DNA from: Enhydrobacter aerosaccus
Lineage (GTDB): Bacteria; Pseudomonadota; Alphaproteobacteria; Reyranellales; Reyranellaceae
Direction: 5' to 3'
Length of the DNA stretch: 64,000 nt
Assembly (NCBI RefSeq): GCF_900167455.1
Contig: NZ_FUWJ01000002.1
Coordinates: 930,305 to 994,304 of the forward strand
Positions within the stretch are counted from its first letter, which is position 1, and each line of letters starts with the position of its first letter. This document shows, piece after piece, positions 9,011 through 17,172 of the stretch. The position numbers and the translations under genes were made by a program. The notes beneath the pieces are model-generated. The model saw only the letters and a list, made by a program, of their open reading frames with translations, did not search any database and was not told the origin of the DNA.

Positions 9011-10000
9011 CTAAGGCGCCGCCATCTCGATGACGGCTTTGCCGACCACCTTGCGGTCCAGCAGTGCCTGGAAAGCGTCGGCCACGCGCTCCATGGGAAA
9101 GCGATGCGAGATATGCGGCCGCATCACACCCAGCGCCGCCAGCCGTGGCAGCTCCTCGACATAATCGCGGCCCAGCTCCGGAGAGAGTCGCTGGACCGTC
9201 TCTCCGGCGCGGACGCCCAGGATCGACAGGCCCTTGATCAGCACGTGATTGGACATGATCCGACTCGGGCCGCCCGACGTGAAGCCGACCACCAGCAGAC
9301 GGGCGCCATAGGCGGCGGCCCGCAAGGACTTCTCCAGCACCTCGCCACCCACCGGGTCGTAAATCACATTGGCGCCTGCGCCGCCCGTCAGGCCTTTCAC
9401 CACGGCGACGAAATCGCTGGTGCGATAATTGACGACCTCATCGGCGCCCTTGGCCTTCACGATGGCCAGCCTGGCATCGTCGCCGCCGGTCGCGATCACG
9501 CGGGCCCCGAGATGCTTGCCGAGCTGGACGGCGGCAAGTCCGACGCCGCCCGACGCGCCATGCACCAGCAGGACCTCGCCCGACTTGAGCTGCCCGCGAT
9601 GAACCAGGGAGTGGTAGGCGGTCTGCGCAGCGACGCGGAAGCCGGCTCCTTCCGCCTCCGACCAACCCTCCGGCAACGGCAGCAACGGACTGGTTCCCGG
9701 CAGCTTCACATATTCGGCGAATGCCCCGGGACGCAGATTGAACATCACGCGATCACCGGGTCGCCAGCGCTCGACCTCGCGACCCACGGCGTGGATCGTG
9801 CCCGCCCCTTCGATGCCTGGAATGAAGGGCAGCGCCGGTTTGTGCTGATAGGCGCCGGCGACGGTCAGGATATCGGGGAAGTTGATGCCCGCGGCCCCCA
9901 CCTTGACCACGATCTCGACGGGCCCGGGCTCGGGGAGCGGCCGCTCCTCAACCCGCAGCACCGAGGGCTCGCCCAAGCGATCGCAGACGATCGCCCGCAT
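9011..10000 (-). CDS. NADPH:quinone oxidoreductase-type MDR (zinc-independent)
   Basis: 329 residues, the usual length for the quinone oxidoreductase branch of medium-chain reductases. A GroES-like domain (about 1-120) is followed by a Rossmann domain with VHGASGGVGLAAVQ near residue 145. The structural-zinc Cys cluster of alcohol dehydrogenases is absent. It probably reduces quinones or enoyl compounds in the cytosol. It starts four bases after the carbamoyltransferase stop on the same strand, so it is the last gene of that operon, although a role in carbamoylation is not obvious. Confidence 0.86.
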   Translation of the reverse strand: MRAIVCDRLGEPSVLRVEERPLPEPGPVEIVVKVGAAGINFPDILTVAGAYQHKPALPFIPGIEGAGTIHAVGREVERWRPGDRVMFNLRPGAFAEYVKLPGTSPLLPLPEGWSEAEGAGFRVAAQTAYHSLVHRGQLKSGEVLLVHGASGGVGLAAVQLGKHLGARVIATGGDDARLAIVKAKGADEVVNYRTSDFVAVVKGLTGGAGANVIYDPVGGEVLEKSLRAAAYGARLLVVGFTSGGPSRIMSNHVLIKGLSILGVRAGETVQRLSPELGRDYVEELPRLAALGVMRPHISHRFPMERVADAFQALLDRKVVGKAVIEMAAP

Positions 10001-10004
10001 GCGG

Positions 10005-11840
10005 CTAGTCGAGCTCGAAGGCGTTCTTGTAATCGAGCTTCAGCGACGGATCCTGATCTTCCTTCTTCAGGAAGCAGTTACCGACCACCAGAACTTCGAT
10101 CTCGCTGCCCATGAAGCAGCGGAAGGCATCCTCGGGTGTGCAGACGATCGGCTCACCGCGCACATTGAACGAGGTGTTCACGACCACCGAGCTGCCGGTC
10201 TTGGCCTTGAAGGACGAGAGCAGATCGTAGAAGGCCGGGTTGGTTTCCTTGTGCACGGTCTGGATGCGGCCGGAATAATCGATGTGCGTCACGGCCGGGA
10301 TGTCGGAACGCGGCACGTTCAGCTTGTCGATGCCGAACAGCTTCTCCTCGTCAGCCGTCATCTTCCGGCGGCGGCTCTCCACCACCGGCGCGACCATCAG
10401 CATGTAGGGGCTGTCGGTGTCGATCTCGAAATACTTGTCGACGTCCTCGCGCAGCACCGCCGGTGCGAACGGGCGGAACGACTCGCGGTACTTCACCTTG
10501 AGATTGAGCGTTTTCTGCATCGACGGCGAACGCGCATCGCCCAGAATGGAGCGGGCGCCGAGCGAGCGCGGACCGAACTCCATGCGGCCCTGCATCCAGC
10601 CGACAGCCTTCTCGTCGGCCAGCGCCTGGGCGGTCTGGTCGATCATCTGGTCACGCGTGAGACGTGTGAACTTGGCGCCGACCTTGGTCAGACGCTCGGC
10701 GATCTCGTCGTCGCTGAACTCGGGGCCGAGATAGGAGCCGGCCATGCCGTCCTTTTGGCCGTTGAGCTTGCGCGGCTGGCCCATGAAGCCGTGATAGGCG
10801 GCATAGGCAGCGCCAACCGCGCCACCGGCATCGCCAGCCGCCGGCTGCACCCAGATATTCTCGAAGATGTTCTCGCGCAGCAGCTTGCCGTTGGCGACGC
10901 AGTTCAGCGCCACGCCACCGGCGAGGCAGATATTCTTGGCGCCGGTTTCCTTCTTCACCGCGCGGCCCAGCCGAATGACGATCTCCTCGGTAACCGCCTG
11001 CACCGATGCCGCCAGATCCATGTGATGCTGGGTCAGCAATTCCTCGGGCTTGCGCGCCTTGCCGCCGAACAGCTCGCCGAACTTGTCGTTCGTCATGCGC
11101 AAGCCGGTGCAGTAGTCGAAATACTGCTGATCGAGGCGGAAGCTTCCGTCCTCCTTCAGATCGACGATCTTGTCGAGGATCAGGTCTTTGTATTTCGGCT
11201 CGCCGTAGGGCGCGAGGCCCATGACCTTGTATTCGCCAGAGTTGACCTTGAAGCCGGTGTAATAAGTGAAGGCCGAATAGAGCAGGCCGAGCGAATGCGG
11301 GAAGTGAATCTCCCGCAGCATCTCGAGCTTGTTGCCCTGACCCCAGGCCAGCGAGGTGGTCGCCCATTCGCCGACGCCGTCCATGCACAGGATCGCCGCC
11401 TCGTCGAACGGCGACGGAAAGAAGGCCGACGCGGCGTGGCTCTGGTGATGTTCGCCGAACAGCAGGCGCTTCTGCCAATCGAACTCCGGCTGCCACTTCT
11501 TCATCTCGTCGCGCAGCAGCGTCTTCTGGAACAGCTTCTCCTTCAGCCACAGCGGCATGGCCATGCGGAAGGAGGTGAAGCCGCGCGGCGCGTAGGCGAG
11601 ATAGGTCTCGATCAGTCGCTCGAACTTCAGGAACGGCTTGTCGTAGAAGGCGACGTAGTCGACGTCGCCCAGCTTGATGCCGGCCGTATCGAGACAGAAC
11701 TCCACCGCGTTCTGAGGGAAGCCCGCATCGTGCTTCTTGCGCGTGAAGCGCTCTTCCTGCGCCGCGGCGACAAGATGCCCGTCTTCGACCAGCGCCGCGG
11801 CGCTGTCGTGATAGAAGGCCGAGATTCCCAACACACGCAT
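10005..11840 (-). CDS. TobZ/NodU-family carbamoyltransferase
   Basis: 611 residues, full family length. The N-terminal Kae1-like domain shows SAFYHDSAAAL (H11, D12), EERFTRKKHD (29-38), the HHQSHAASAF metal motif (H131-F140), MDGVGEW (D154) and SGEYKVMGLAPYG. The C-terminal YrdC-like-linked part has GPRSLGARSIL. Characterised relatives transfer carbamoyl from carbamoyl phosphate to hydroxyls of small molecules through a carbamoyl-adenylate. No antibiotic or Nod-factor biosynthesis genes are present, so the acceptor is unknown. The genes upstream in the operon are an SxtJ-like protein and a tiny DUF5989-like protein, a combination also linked to carbamoyltransferases elsewhere. Confidence 0.93.
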   Translation of the reverse strand: MRVLGISAFYHDSAAALVEDGHLVAAAQEERFTRKKHDAGFPQNAVEFCLDTAGIKLGDVDYVAFYDKPFLKFERLIETYLAYAPRGFTSFRMAMPLWLKEKLFQKTLLRDEMKKWQPEFDWQKRLLFGEHHQSHAASAFFPSPFDEAAILCMDGVGEWATTSLAWGQGNKLEMLREIHFPHSLGLLYSAFTYYTGFKVNSGEYKVMGLAPYGEPKYKDLILDKIVDLKEDGSFRLDQQYFDYCTGLRMTNDKFGELFGGKARKPEELLTQHHMDLAASVQAVTEEIVIRLGRAVKKETGAKNICLAGGVALNCVANGKLLRENIFENIWVQPAAGDAGGAVGAAYAAYHGFMGQPRKLNGQKDGMAGSYLGPEFSDDEIAERLTKVGAKFTRLTRDQMIDQTAQALADEKAVGWMQGRMEFGPRSLGARSILGDARSPSMQKTLNLKVKYRESFRPFAPAVLREDVDKYFEIDTDSPYMLMVAPVVESRRRKMTADEEKLFGIDKLNVPRSDIPAVTHIDYSGRIQTVHKETNPAFYDLLSSFKAKTGSSVVVNTSFNVRGEPIVCTPEDAFRCFMGSEIEVLVVGNCFLKKEDQDPSLKLDYKNAFELD

Positions 11841-11856
11841 GAAGTGCGCGCTCCGA

Positions 11857-12009
11857 TCAGAACAGGGTGTAGATGAACGGCGCGATGGCCGATCCCTTGG
11901 TCAGCACGATCAGGCCGCCGAATACCACCATCATGATGAGGATCGGCAGCAGCCAGAACTTCTTGCGTTCCCGCATGAAGGCCCAGAGTTCGACGATGAT
12001 GGAGCCCAT
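11857..12009 (-). CDS. 50-residue DUF5989-like single-pass membrane protein
   Basis: A short reading frame of 50 codons plus TGA. It starts MGSIIVELWAFMRERKKFWL and continues into a hydrophobic helix (about 18-36) and a short tail ending FIYTLF. A charged RERKK patch precedes the helix, so the N-terminus is likely cytoplasmic. AAAGGA lies upstream of the ATG. Position and sequence match the DUF5989 proteins commonly found between sxtJ-like and carbamoyltransferase genes; the family call is from memory. It starts 21 bases after the SxtJ-like stop and ends 16 bases before the carbamoyltransferase start. It may anchor the enzyme to the membrane. Confidence 0.8.
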   Translation of the reverse strand: MGSIIVELWAFMRERKKFWLLPILIMMVVFGGLIVLTKGSAIAPFIYTLF

Positions 12010-12030
12010 TCGAAGACGGTCCTTTCGAGA

Positions 12031-12462
12031 TCAGAACTGGTTGCGCATGGATTGCGGCGGCGGTCCGGGCGGCGTCCGGTCGATCCAATAGCTCCGGGCG
12101 CCGCGGTCGAGCTTCAACCGCAGGAAATCCTTGCCGCCGGCGCGCATCAGCAGGCCGATCGGCGTGATCGTGAGAAAGAAAAGGAGGCCGAGCACGATCG
12201 GGTTGACCACCTTGTAGAGGAGCAACCCGAATTTCAGCCACAGCCGATTGAGTGGATTGAGGATGCGCGGATAGACCAACGCGACCAGCAGGAACGCCAC
12301 CGCCAGCGGCAGCGTCCAATGCCAGCCCGCGTGGCCGCGCCACCAGGAAAGGCCACTGACAAGGGCGAAGAACCCGGCGAAGACCAGACCGAATCCTCGG
12401 TCTGATCCCGCCTTCACATGGTCGTCGCGCGAATAGTCCTCGTGTAACTGGCTAGTCGCCAT
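12031..12462 (-). CDS. SxtJ-like membrane protein
   Basis: 143 residues with a hydrophilic N-terminus (1-20), membrane helices at about 22-40, 50-64 and 86-106, and a basic/Pro-rich cytoplasmic tail. The block YPRILNPLNRLWLKFG and the following VNPIVLGLLFFL are characteristic of SxtJ proteins. SxtJ is named from the saxitoxin cluster, where it neighbours a carbamoyltransferase; its biochemical role is unknown. This is the first gene of the minus-strand operon leading to the carbamoyltransferase. Confidence 0.82.
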   Translation of the reverse strand: MATSQLHEDYSRDDHVKAGSDRGFGLVFAGFFALVSGLSWWRGHAGWHWTLPLAVAFLLVALVYPRILNPLNRLWLKFGLLLYKVVNPIVLGLLFFLTITPIGLLMRAGGKDFLRLKLDRGARSYWIDRTPPGPPPQSMRNQF

Positions 12463-12496
12463 TCGAAGCTGTCGGATCCCTAAAAAAGCGGGCCCT

Positions 12497-12525
12497 TAAG
12501 TCCCCGATCGTTACCGCCAAGTCAA
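12497..12525 (-). promoter_or_regulatory. Candidate sigma-70-like promoter for the sxtJ-carbamoyltransferase operon
   Basis: On the minus strand TTGACT (12525-12520) is separated by 17 bases from GACTTA (12502-12497), about 35 bases before the SxtJ start. The -35 is good and the -10 is weak. The gap 12463-12542 has no other promoter-like pair that I can see. Confidence 0.35.
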
Positions 12526-12542
12526 TCGGCGCGAACGCTAAC

Positions 12543-13199
12543 TTATTGCTTGGCTGTTCCCAGCCCGTGTGCCAGCAGCGCCCGCAGGGTCAGACGCCAT
12601 ACGGCGGCGGCCCGTTCGAGGCTCAGTCCGTCACGACGACGCAGGACGATCCAGGCATCGAGTGACAGCGCGGCGCCGATCGCGTCCGCGAGTTCCTCGC
12701 GCGCCGTTTCGCTCAAAACGGCGAACTCGGGAGCGAAGACTTCCATGGTTGCATCACGCAACTGTTGCCGCAGCGCCAATCCGCGCTCAAGAAGAGCCGG
12801 GTGATGGACGAACTGGCCGGCCGCAACGCGCAGCGGGACAGCCTTGTCGAACATCTGGATCAACCCTTCGACCAGGGCATCGATCCGTGCCTCCTGAGGC
12901 TGGTCAGCCGGTGGCGGTGCCGCAACCGGGATCTCCTTGCTCATGCTGTCAGCCACAGTCACGAAAAGTGACTCGACGTCGCCGAAATGCTGGAAGACCG
13001 AACGGACCGAGACGTCGGCTCGCCGCGCGACACCCACCACCGTGGGAGCCTCGCTGGTCTCCTCGATCATCGCCTTGGCGGCCTCGATGATCTTGCGGCG
13101 GGTCGCAGCCGCCCGCCTATTGCGTCCATCCGTCCGGACCAACTCGTTAACTTCAACTGCCACGGCGTTGCCGCGCGGCATAACCGCTGCTTCGCTCAT
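12543..13199 (-). CDS. TetR/AcrR family transcriptional regulator
   Basis: 218 residues from the ATG at 13199. A longer in-frame start at 13337 would run past the start of the divergent HAD gene. The N-terminal helix-turn-helix (about 34-80) contains TRRKIIEAAKAMI, VARRADVSVRSVFQHFGDVESLF, a slightly unusual recognition helix ending in HFG rather than YFG. The C-terminal ligand domain is divergent. It is divergently transcribed from the HAD gene across about 116 bases, so it may control that gene, itself, or the carbamoyltransferase operon 80 bases downstream. The ligand is unknown. Confidence 0.87.
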   Translation of the reverse strand: MSEAAVMPRGNAVAVEVNELVRTDGRNRRAAATRRKIIEAAKAMIEETSEAPTVVGVARRADVSVRSVFQHFGDVESLFVTVADSMSKEIPVAAPPPADQPQEARIDALVEGLIQMFDKAVPLRVAAGQFVHHPALLERGLALRQQLRDATMEVFAPEFAVLSETAREELADAIGAALSLDAWIVLRRRDGLSLERAAAVWRLTLRALLAHGLGTAKQ

Positions 13200-13315
13200 T
13201 TGCACTTTCCCGACCGGAGTGATGACATACGGGTAGGAACGACCTGGCCCGTTGCCTGTGGAGGGCGTGAGATATAAGCCGACTGCGGCAGGAACAAGGT
13301 GAAGACGGTCGCACT

Positions 13316-13984
13316 GTGACGAATATGAGCCATGCAAATTTCCCGAAGGCGGTCCTCTGGGATTTCGGGGGAGTCATCCTAACCAGCCCCTTCGAGGCCT
13401 TCCGACTCTACGAGCGCGAGGCCGGACTCCCCGAAGATTTCATTCGCACCCTGAATGCGCGCAATCCCGACACCAATGCCTGGGCGAAAATGGAACGAAG
13501 TGAGGTATCGCTGGAGGACTTCGTCACCTTGTTCGAAGCCGAGGCGTGCGAAGCCGGATACAGAATCGACGGCTGGCGCGTCCTGCGGTCGATCAGCGGC
13601 GACATTCGGCCGCAGATGGTCGAGGCCCTGCGACGCTGCAAGGCCTCCTTCCGAGTGGCCTGCATCACCAACAACATGAAGAACGGCGAAGGTCCCGGTA
13701 TGGCCCGCAGTCCTGAAAGCGCCGCGGCGGTGGCCGAGGTGATGGCACTGTTTGAAGAGGTGATCGAATCGAGCAAGTTGGGACTGCGCAAACCGGATCC
13801 GCGCATCTATCGCCATGCCTGCGAGCTTCTGGGCGTCGAACCCGAACACTGCGTCTACCTGGACGATCTCGGTATCAACCTGAAACCCGCCCGGGCTCTC
13901 GGTATGCGCACCATCAAGGTGGGCGATCCCCTTGTCGCGATCGCCGAGCTCGAAGCGATCGTCGGCATTCCCCTGCGCGACTGA
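13316..13984 (+). CDS. HAD-superfamily (subclass IA) hydrolase
   Basis: 222 residues. All HAD motifs are present: nucleophile D16 in LWDFGGV, a Thr/Asn motif II in CITNNM, the Lys of LRKPDPRIY and the acidic pair in YLDDLGINL. The cap is the small helical type placed after motif I. The organisation resembles the N-terminal phosphatase domain of soluble epoxide hydrolases. The GTG at 13316 has AGGTGA 13 bases upstream; an ATG at 13325 is the alternative start. The substrate is probably a small phosphoester. RecX follows after 11 bases. Confidence 0.85.
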   Translation: MTNMSHANFPKAVLWDFGGVILTSPFEAFRLYEREAGLPEDFIRTLNARNPDTNAWAKMERSEVSLEDFVTLFEAEACEAGYRIDGWRVLRSISGDIRPQMVEALRRCKASFRVACITNNMKNGEGPGMARSPESAAAVAEVMALFEEVIESSKLGLRKPDPRIYRHACELLGVEPEHCVYLDDLGINLKPARALGMRTIKVGDPLVAIAELEAIVGIPLRD

Positions 13985-13995
13985 CGGATCGCGTC

Positions 13996-14550
13996 TTGAA
14001 GCGGCCGGCGCGTCCCATCACTGCCCAGTACCTCCAGAACGCGGCCACGTTCTATCTGGAACGCTATGCCAGCACGGCCGACAGGCTGCGGCGCGTGCTG
14101 AACCGGCGGGTACGCCGAGCGGAGATCGCGGGAGCGCCCATCATGGACGGTGTCCAGCCCGCGATCGAAGCCATCATCGCGAGGTTCGTCAACGCCGGCA
14201 TGATCGACGACAAGGCGTTCGCGCAAACCAAGGCACGGGCCCTTCATCGACGCGGCACATCAACCAAGGTCACGCGCCAGAAACTGAAACTCGCCGGTGT
14301 CGATGACGATACGCTCGCGCAGGCCATCGCGGGCCTCGACCAGGAACTGGACACCGATCCGCGGCAACGGGAATGGAAGGCCGCGATCGCTCTTGCTCGT
14401 CGACGGCGCCTCGGTCCTTATCGCCCGGAGCAGGATCGCAAGGAACTGCGGGCGCGCGATCTCGCTGCCATGGCGCGGGCCGGTTTCGATTACGACCTTG
14501 CCCGCAAGGTGATCGACGCGACGACCGTCGAGTCACTGGACGAAACCTGA
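13996..14550 (+). CDS. recX: RecX family regulatory protein
   Basis: 184 residues starting with TTG; the first conserved block (PITAQYLQNAATFYLERYAS) begins at residue 8, so no later start is possible. The tandem three-helix repeats of RecX follow, with DDKAFAQTKARALHRRGTSTKV and a C-terminal AGFDYDLARKVID. RecX proteins bind the RecA filament groove and restrain recombination. No recA lies in the window, and here it is 11 bases behind a HAD gene rather than next to recA, so regulation by the SOS response cannot be inferred. Function as a RecA modulator is by family. Confidence 0.83.
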   Translation: MKRPARPITAQYLQNAATFYLERYASTADRLRRVLNRRVRRAEIAGAPIMDGVQPAIEAIIARFVNAGMIDDKAFAQTKARALHRRGTSTKVTRQKLKLAGVDDDTLAQAIAGLDQELDTDPRQREWKAAIALARRRRLGPYRPEQDRKELRARDLAAMARAGFDYDLARKVIDATTVESLDET

Positions 14551-14586
14551 GCGGATCGCCAAGGTCCGCGTCCGGAGAGGAAAAAG

Positions 14587-14937
14587 ATGACCATCACGAT
14601 CTGGCACAATCCCCGCTGCAGCAAATCGCGTCAGACGCTCGAATTGCTGCACGAGAAGGGCGTGACGCCGAAGATTCGCGAATATCTCAAGGAGCCTCCG
14701 ACCAAGGCCGAGGTCGAGAAGCTGATCGAGCTGGTCGGAGGCGATCCCGCCGCTCTCGTTCGCGACGGCGAGGCCGAGTTCAAGGCACTGAAGAAAAAGA
14801 AGGCCGAGCTCAGCAAGGCCGAGATCGTCACCGCGATTGCGGCTCACCCGGTCCTGTTGCAACGACCCATCGTCGTCGCCGGCTCGCGCGCGGCCATCGG
14901 CCGACCGCCCGAAGCGGTGTTGCCGCTGCTGAAGTAG
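14587..14937 (+). CDS. arsC: Arsenate reductase (glutaredoxin-type, ArsC/YfgD family)
   Basis: 116 residues. The active-site motif HNPRCSKSR is at residues 7-15 with Cys11. The substrate-binding arginines LVR, QRPIVV and IGRPPE match the three-Arg set of E. coli ArsC. The enzyme would reduce arsenate to arsenite with glutathione/glutaredoxin. No ArsR/ArsB partner is adjacent, which is common for housekeeping YfgD-like paralogues. GGAGAGGAAAAAG precedes the ATG. The next gene, the cyclase, starts four bases after the stop and is probably cotranscribed. Confidence 0.88.
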   Translation: MTITIWHNPRCSKSRQTLELLHEKGVTPKIREYLKEPPTKAEVEKLIELVGGDPAALVRDGEAEFKALKKKKAELSKAEIVTAIAAHPVLLQRPIVVAGSRAAIGRPPEAVLPLLK

Positions 14938-14941
14938 GCGC

Positions 14942-16612
14942 ATGGTCGGCCGGCTTCGCCTGTGGTCAGCGTATATCCTTTTCTTCTACGTCATCACCCA
15001 TCTTCTCAATCACGCCTTGGGGCTGATCTCGCTGCGGGTGGTCGAGGAAGGACGACACTGGTTCGTCTTCCTGTGGCATGGCCTGCTTGGACAGATCCTG
15101 CTCTACGGCGCCCTGCTGGTTCATCTCACCCTGGCCTATTGGGCGCTGCTGCGCCGCCGCACGCTGCGATTGACGCCCTGGGAATGGACGCAGTTCATCC
15201 TTGGCGCGTCGATCATTCCGTTCGGCACGCTGCACGTTGTCGGCACCCGCATCGCTCACGACTATTTCGGCGTCGATACCGGATATCCCTGGGTGCTCGG
15301 GTCCCTGATCGCCGGGACGTGGCTCGGCGTGGCTCGGCAGTTCGGCCTCGTGTTGGTGGTCTGGATCCATGCCTGCATCGGGCTGCACTTCGCCTGGCGC
15401 CTGCGACCCTGGTATCGAACCTGGTTGCCCGCGCTCTACGCGGTCGCGCTGCTCGTCCCGGCCGCGGGGCTTGGGGGCGCGGCCATCGCCCTGCGCGATT
15501 TTGCCGAGCTCGCACAGCAGCCGGGCTTCCTCAACAACATTTTCGATCTGGTCCACGCGCCGGATCGGGCCGGCATCGCGTCGCTATATGCAACGTCGGA
15601 TATCCTGGTCGGCCTATCGGGGGCGCTGCTGCTCGCCTGCTTCGGCGCCAGGCCTCTGCGCGATCTGTGGGAGCGACGAGCCGGCGTCGTGCACCTCAAT
15701 TACGGTGAAGGCAGAACCGTTTCCGCGCCCACTGGCCTCTCGATCCTGGAAATGAGCCGCTTGGGCCGCATTCCCCACGCCTCGGTGTGCGGAGGTCGCG
15801 GCCGCTGCTCGACCTGCCGGGTGCGGATCGGTGGTCCCGACCGTGCGTTGCTGCCTCCACCCGCGCCGGACGAGCAGAAGGTGCTGGCACGGGTCGGCGC
15901 GCCGGAGAATGTCCGTCTCGCCTGCCAGCTTCGCCCGCCCCCCGGCCGCTATCGCGTCACGCCTTTGCTGCCGGCGTCGTCCGGACCGGTCGAAGCCTAT
16001 CGCCGTCAACCACAGGCCCATGGCGGCGAGCGCTTCGTCGCCATCCTCTTTGCGGATATCCGCGGCTTCACGTCGATCTCCGAGGGCCGCCTGCCCTACG
16101 ACGTCGTCTTCCTGCTCAACCGCTATTTTCGCGCCACCGGACAAGCCGTGCAGGCTGCGGGAGGTCGGCTCGACAAGTTCATCGGCGATGGCGTCATGGC
16201 CATCTTCGGCCTCAACAGCGAACCACAGAAGGCCTGCCGCCAGGCGCTCGACGCAGCGCGGCGCATGAGCCTGGCGCTCGACGATCTCAACGAGGCGCTG
16301 TCGGGCGATCTCGATCAACCGTTGCGGATCGGCATCGGCCTGCATGCCGGGCCGGCCATCGTCGGCGAGATGGGGTTCGAGCGCACCTCCTCGCTCACCG
16401 CGATCGGCGATACCGTCAACACGGCGAGCCGGCTTGAGACCCTGACCAAGGATTTCGGTGTCGAGCTCGTTGTTTCGGAGGACCTGCTGGCCCGCGCCGG
16501 CGTCGAGCTGCCGGACTCACCGCGATACGAGGTCGAGATCCGCGGACGTCATGGCCATCTGTCGGTCCGCGCCCTTGCCCGCGCGGCCGATCTCACGACC
16601 TTGTCATCTTAA
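14942..16612 (+). CDS. Membrane / [2Fe-2S] ferredoxin / class III adenylate cyclase fusion
   Basis: 556 residues in three parts. Residues about 8-240 hold roughly six membrane helices rich in His (H20, H24, H46, H61, H98, H143, H149), resembling a cytochrome-b/SdhC-type anchor. Residues about 248-345 are a plant-type ferredoxin domain with C283, C289, C292 and C328. Residues about 362-545 are a class III cyclase with metal Asp D372 and D416, K412 with T486 (an adenine-type pair), and N493/R497. The cyclase therefore looks active and ATP-specific. The Sinorhizobium CyaC cyclase is reported, to my memory, to have a diheme b-type anchor. This one may sense quinone or redox state. ArsC precedes it by four bases. 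Confidence 0.88.
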   Translation: MVGRLRLWSAYILFFYVITHLLNHALGLISLRVVEEGRHWFVFLWHGLLGQILLYGALLVHLTLAYWALLRRRTLRLTPWEWTQFILGASIIPFGTLHVVGTRIAHDYFGVDTGYPWVLGSLIAGTWLGVARQFGLVLVVWIHACIGLHFAWRLRPWYRTWLPALYAVALLVPAAGLGGAAIALRDFAELAQQPGFLNNIFDLVHAPDRAGIASLYATSDILVGLSGALLLACFGARPLRDLWERRAGVVHLNYGEGRTVSAPTGLSILEMSRLGRIPHASVCGGRGRCSTCRVRIGGPDRALLPPPAPDEQKVLARVGAPENVRLACQLRPPPGRYRVTPLLPASSGPVEAYRRQPQAHGGERFVAILFADIRGFTSISEGRLPYDVVFLLNRYFRATGQAVQAAGGRLDKFIGDGVMAIFGLNSEPQKACRQALDAARRMSLALDDLNEALSGDLDQPLRIGIGLHAGPAIVGEMGFERTSSLTAIGDTVNTASRLETLTKDFGVELVVSEDLLARAGVELPDSPRYEVEIRGRHGHLSVRALARAADLTTLSS

Positions 16613-16668
16613 TTTCGTTGCCTCGACCGGTATCTCCAGAACAATCGTCTGTTCACAAGGAGACCGCA

Positions 16669-17157
16669 ATGCGCTCGACCATTATCTCCAGTGTTGCGTT
16701 GTGTGCGTTGATCCTGTCATCGGCCGCCTTTGCCGCAGGTGGCGGTGGCGGTGGTATGGACAGCCCTCCGGCCAAGCCCAGTGATCCGAACTACACCCAG
16801 GCCAAGTCGATGATCGAGGCCAAGAACTACAAGGCCGCGATGCCGCTGTTGCAACAGGTGGTGGCAAAGGACCCGCAAAATGCCGATGCCTATACGCTGA
16901 TGGGCTATGCCACGCGCAAGTCCGGGGACCCCACTGGATCGCTGCAATACTACAACCAGGCGCTGGCGCTCGATCCCAAGCATATCGGCGCGCACGAATA
17001 TATCGGCGAGGCCTATTTGATGCTCGATCGTCCAGCCGAGGCGGAACAGCACCTGGCGCGGCTGAACTCCATTTGCGTGTTCGGCTGCACCGAGTACCGG
17101 ATGCTCAAGGCCGCGCTGGCCGACTACAAGGCCGGCAAGAAGCCGGTGACGAACTGA
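16669..17157 (+). CDS. Secreted tetratricopeptide-repeat protein
   Basis: 162 residues from the ATG at 16669, which has AAGGAG seven bases upstream. A signal peptide ends near FAAG (residue 23), followed by a Gly-rich linker. Two to three TPR units follow: ASMIEAKNYKAAMPLLQQ-like, ADAYTLMGYATRKSGD and IGAHEYIGEAYLMLDRPAEAEQHL. The tail has a Cys pair (SICVFGCTEY) that could form a periplasmic disulfide. The family is common in alphaproteobacteria, with a scaffold role and unknown partners. It starts 56 bases after the cyclase stop. Confidence 0.85.
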   Translation: MRSTIISSVALCALILSSAAFAAGGGGGGMDSPPAKPSDPNYTQAKSMIEAKNYKAAMPLLQQVVAKDPQNADAYTLMGYATRKSGDPTGSLQYYNQALALDPKHIGAHEYIGEAYLMLDRPAEAEQHLARLNSICVFGCTEYRMLKAALADYKAGKKPVTN

Positions 17158-17172
17158 CTCTAGCGACCGTCG

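Noticed and set aside
12543..13337. Longer TetR start at 13337
   Set aside because: It would overlap the divergent HAD gene start and remove the promoter region; the 13199 ATG fits the family length.
14587..14937. arsC as part of an arsenic resistance operon
   Set aside because: No ArsR, ArsB or ACR3 gene is adjacent; the neighbours are recX and a cyclase.
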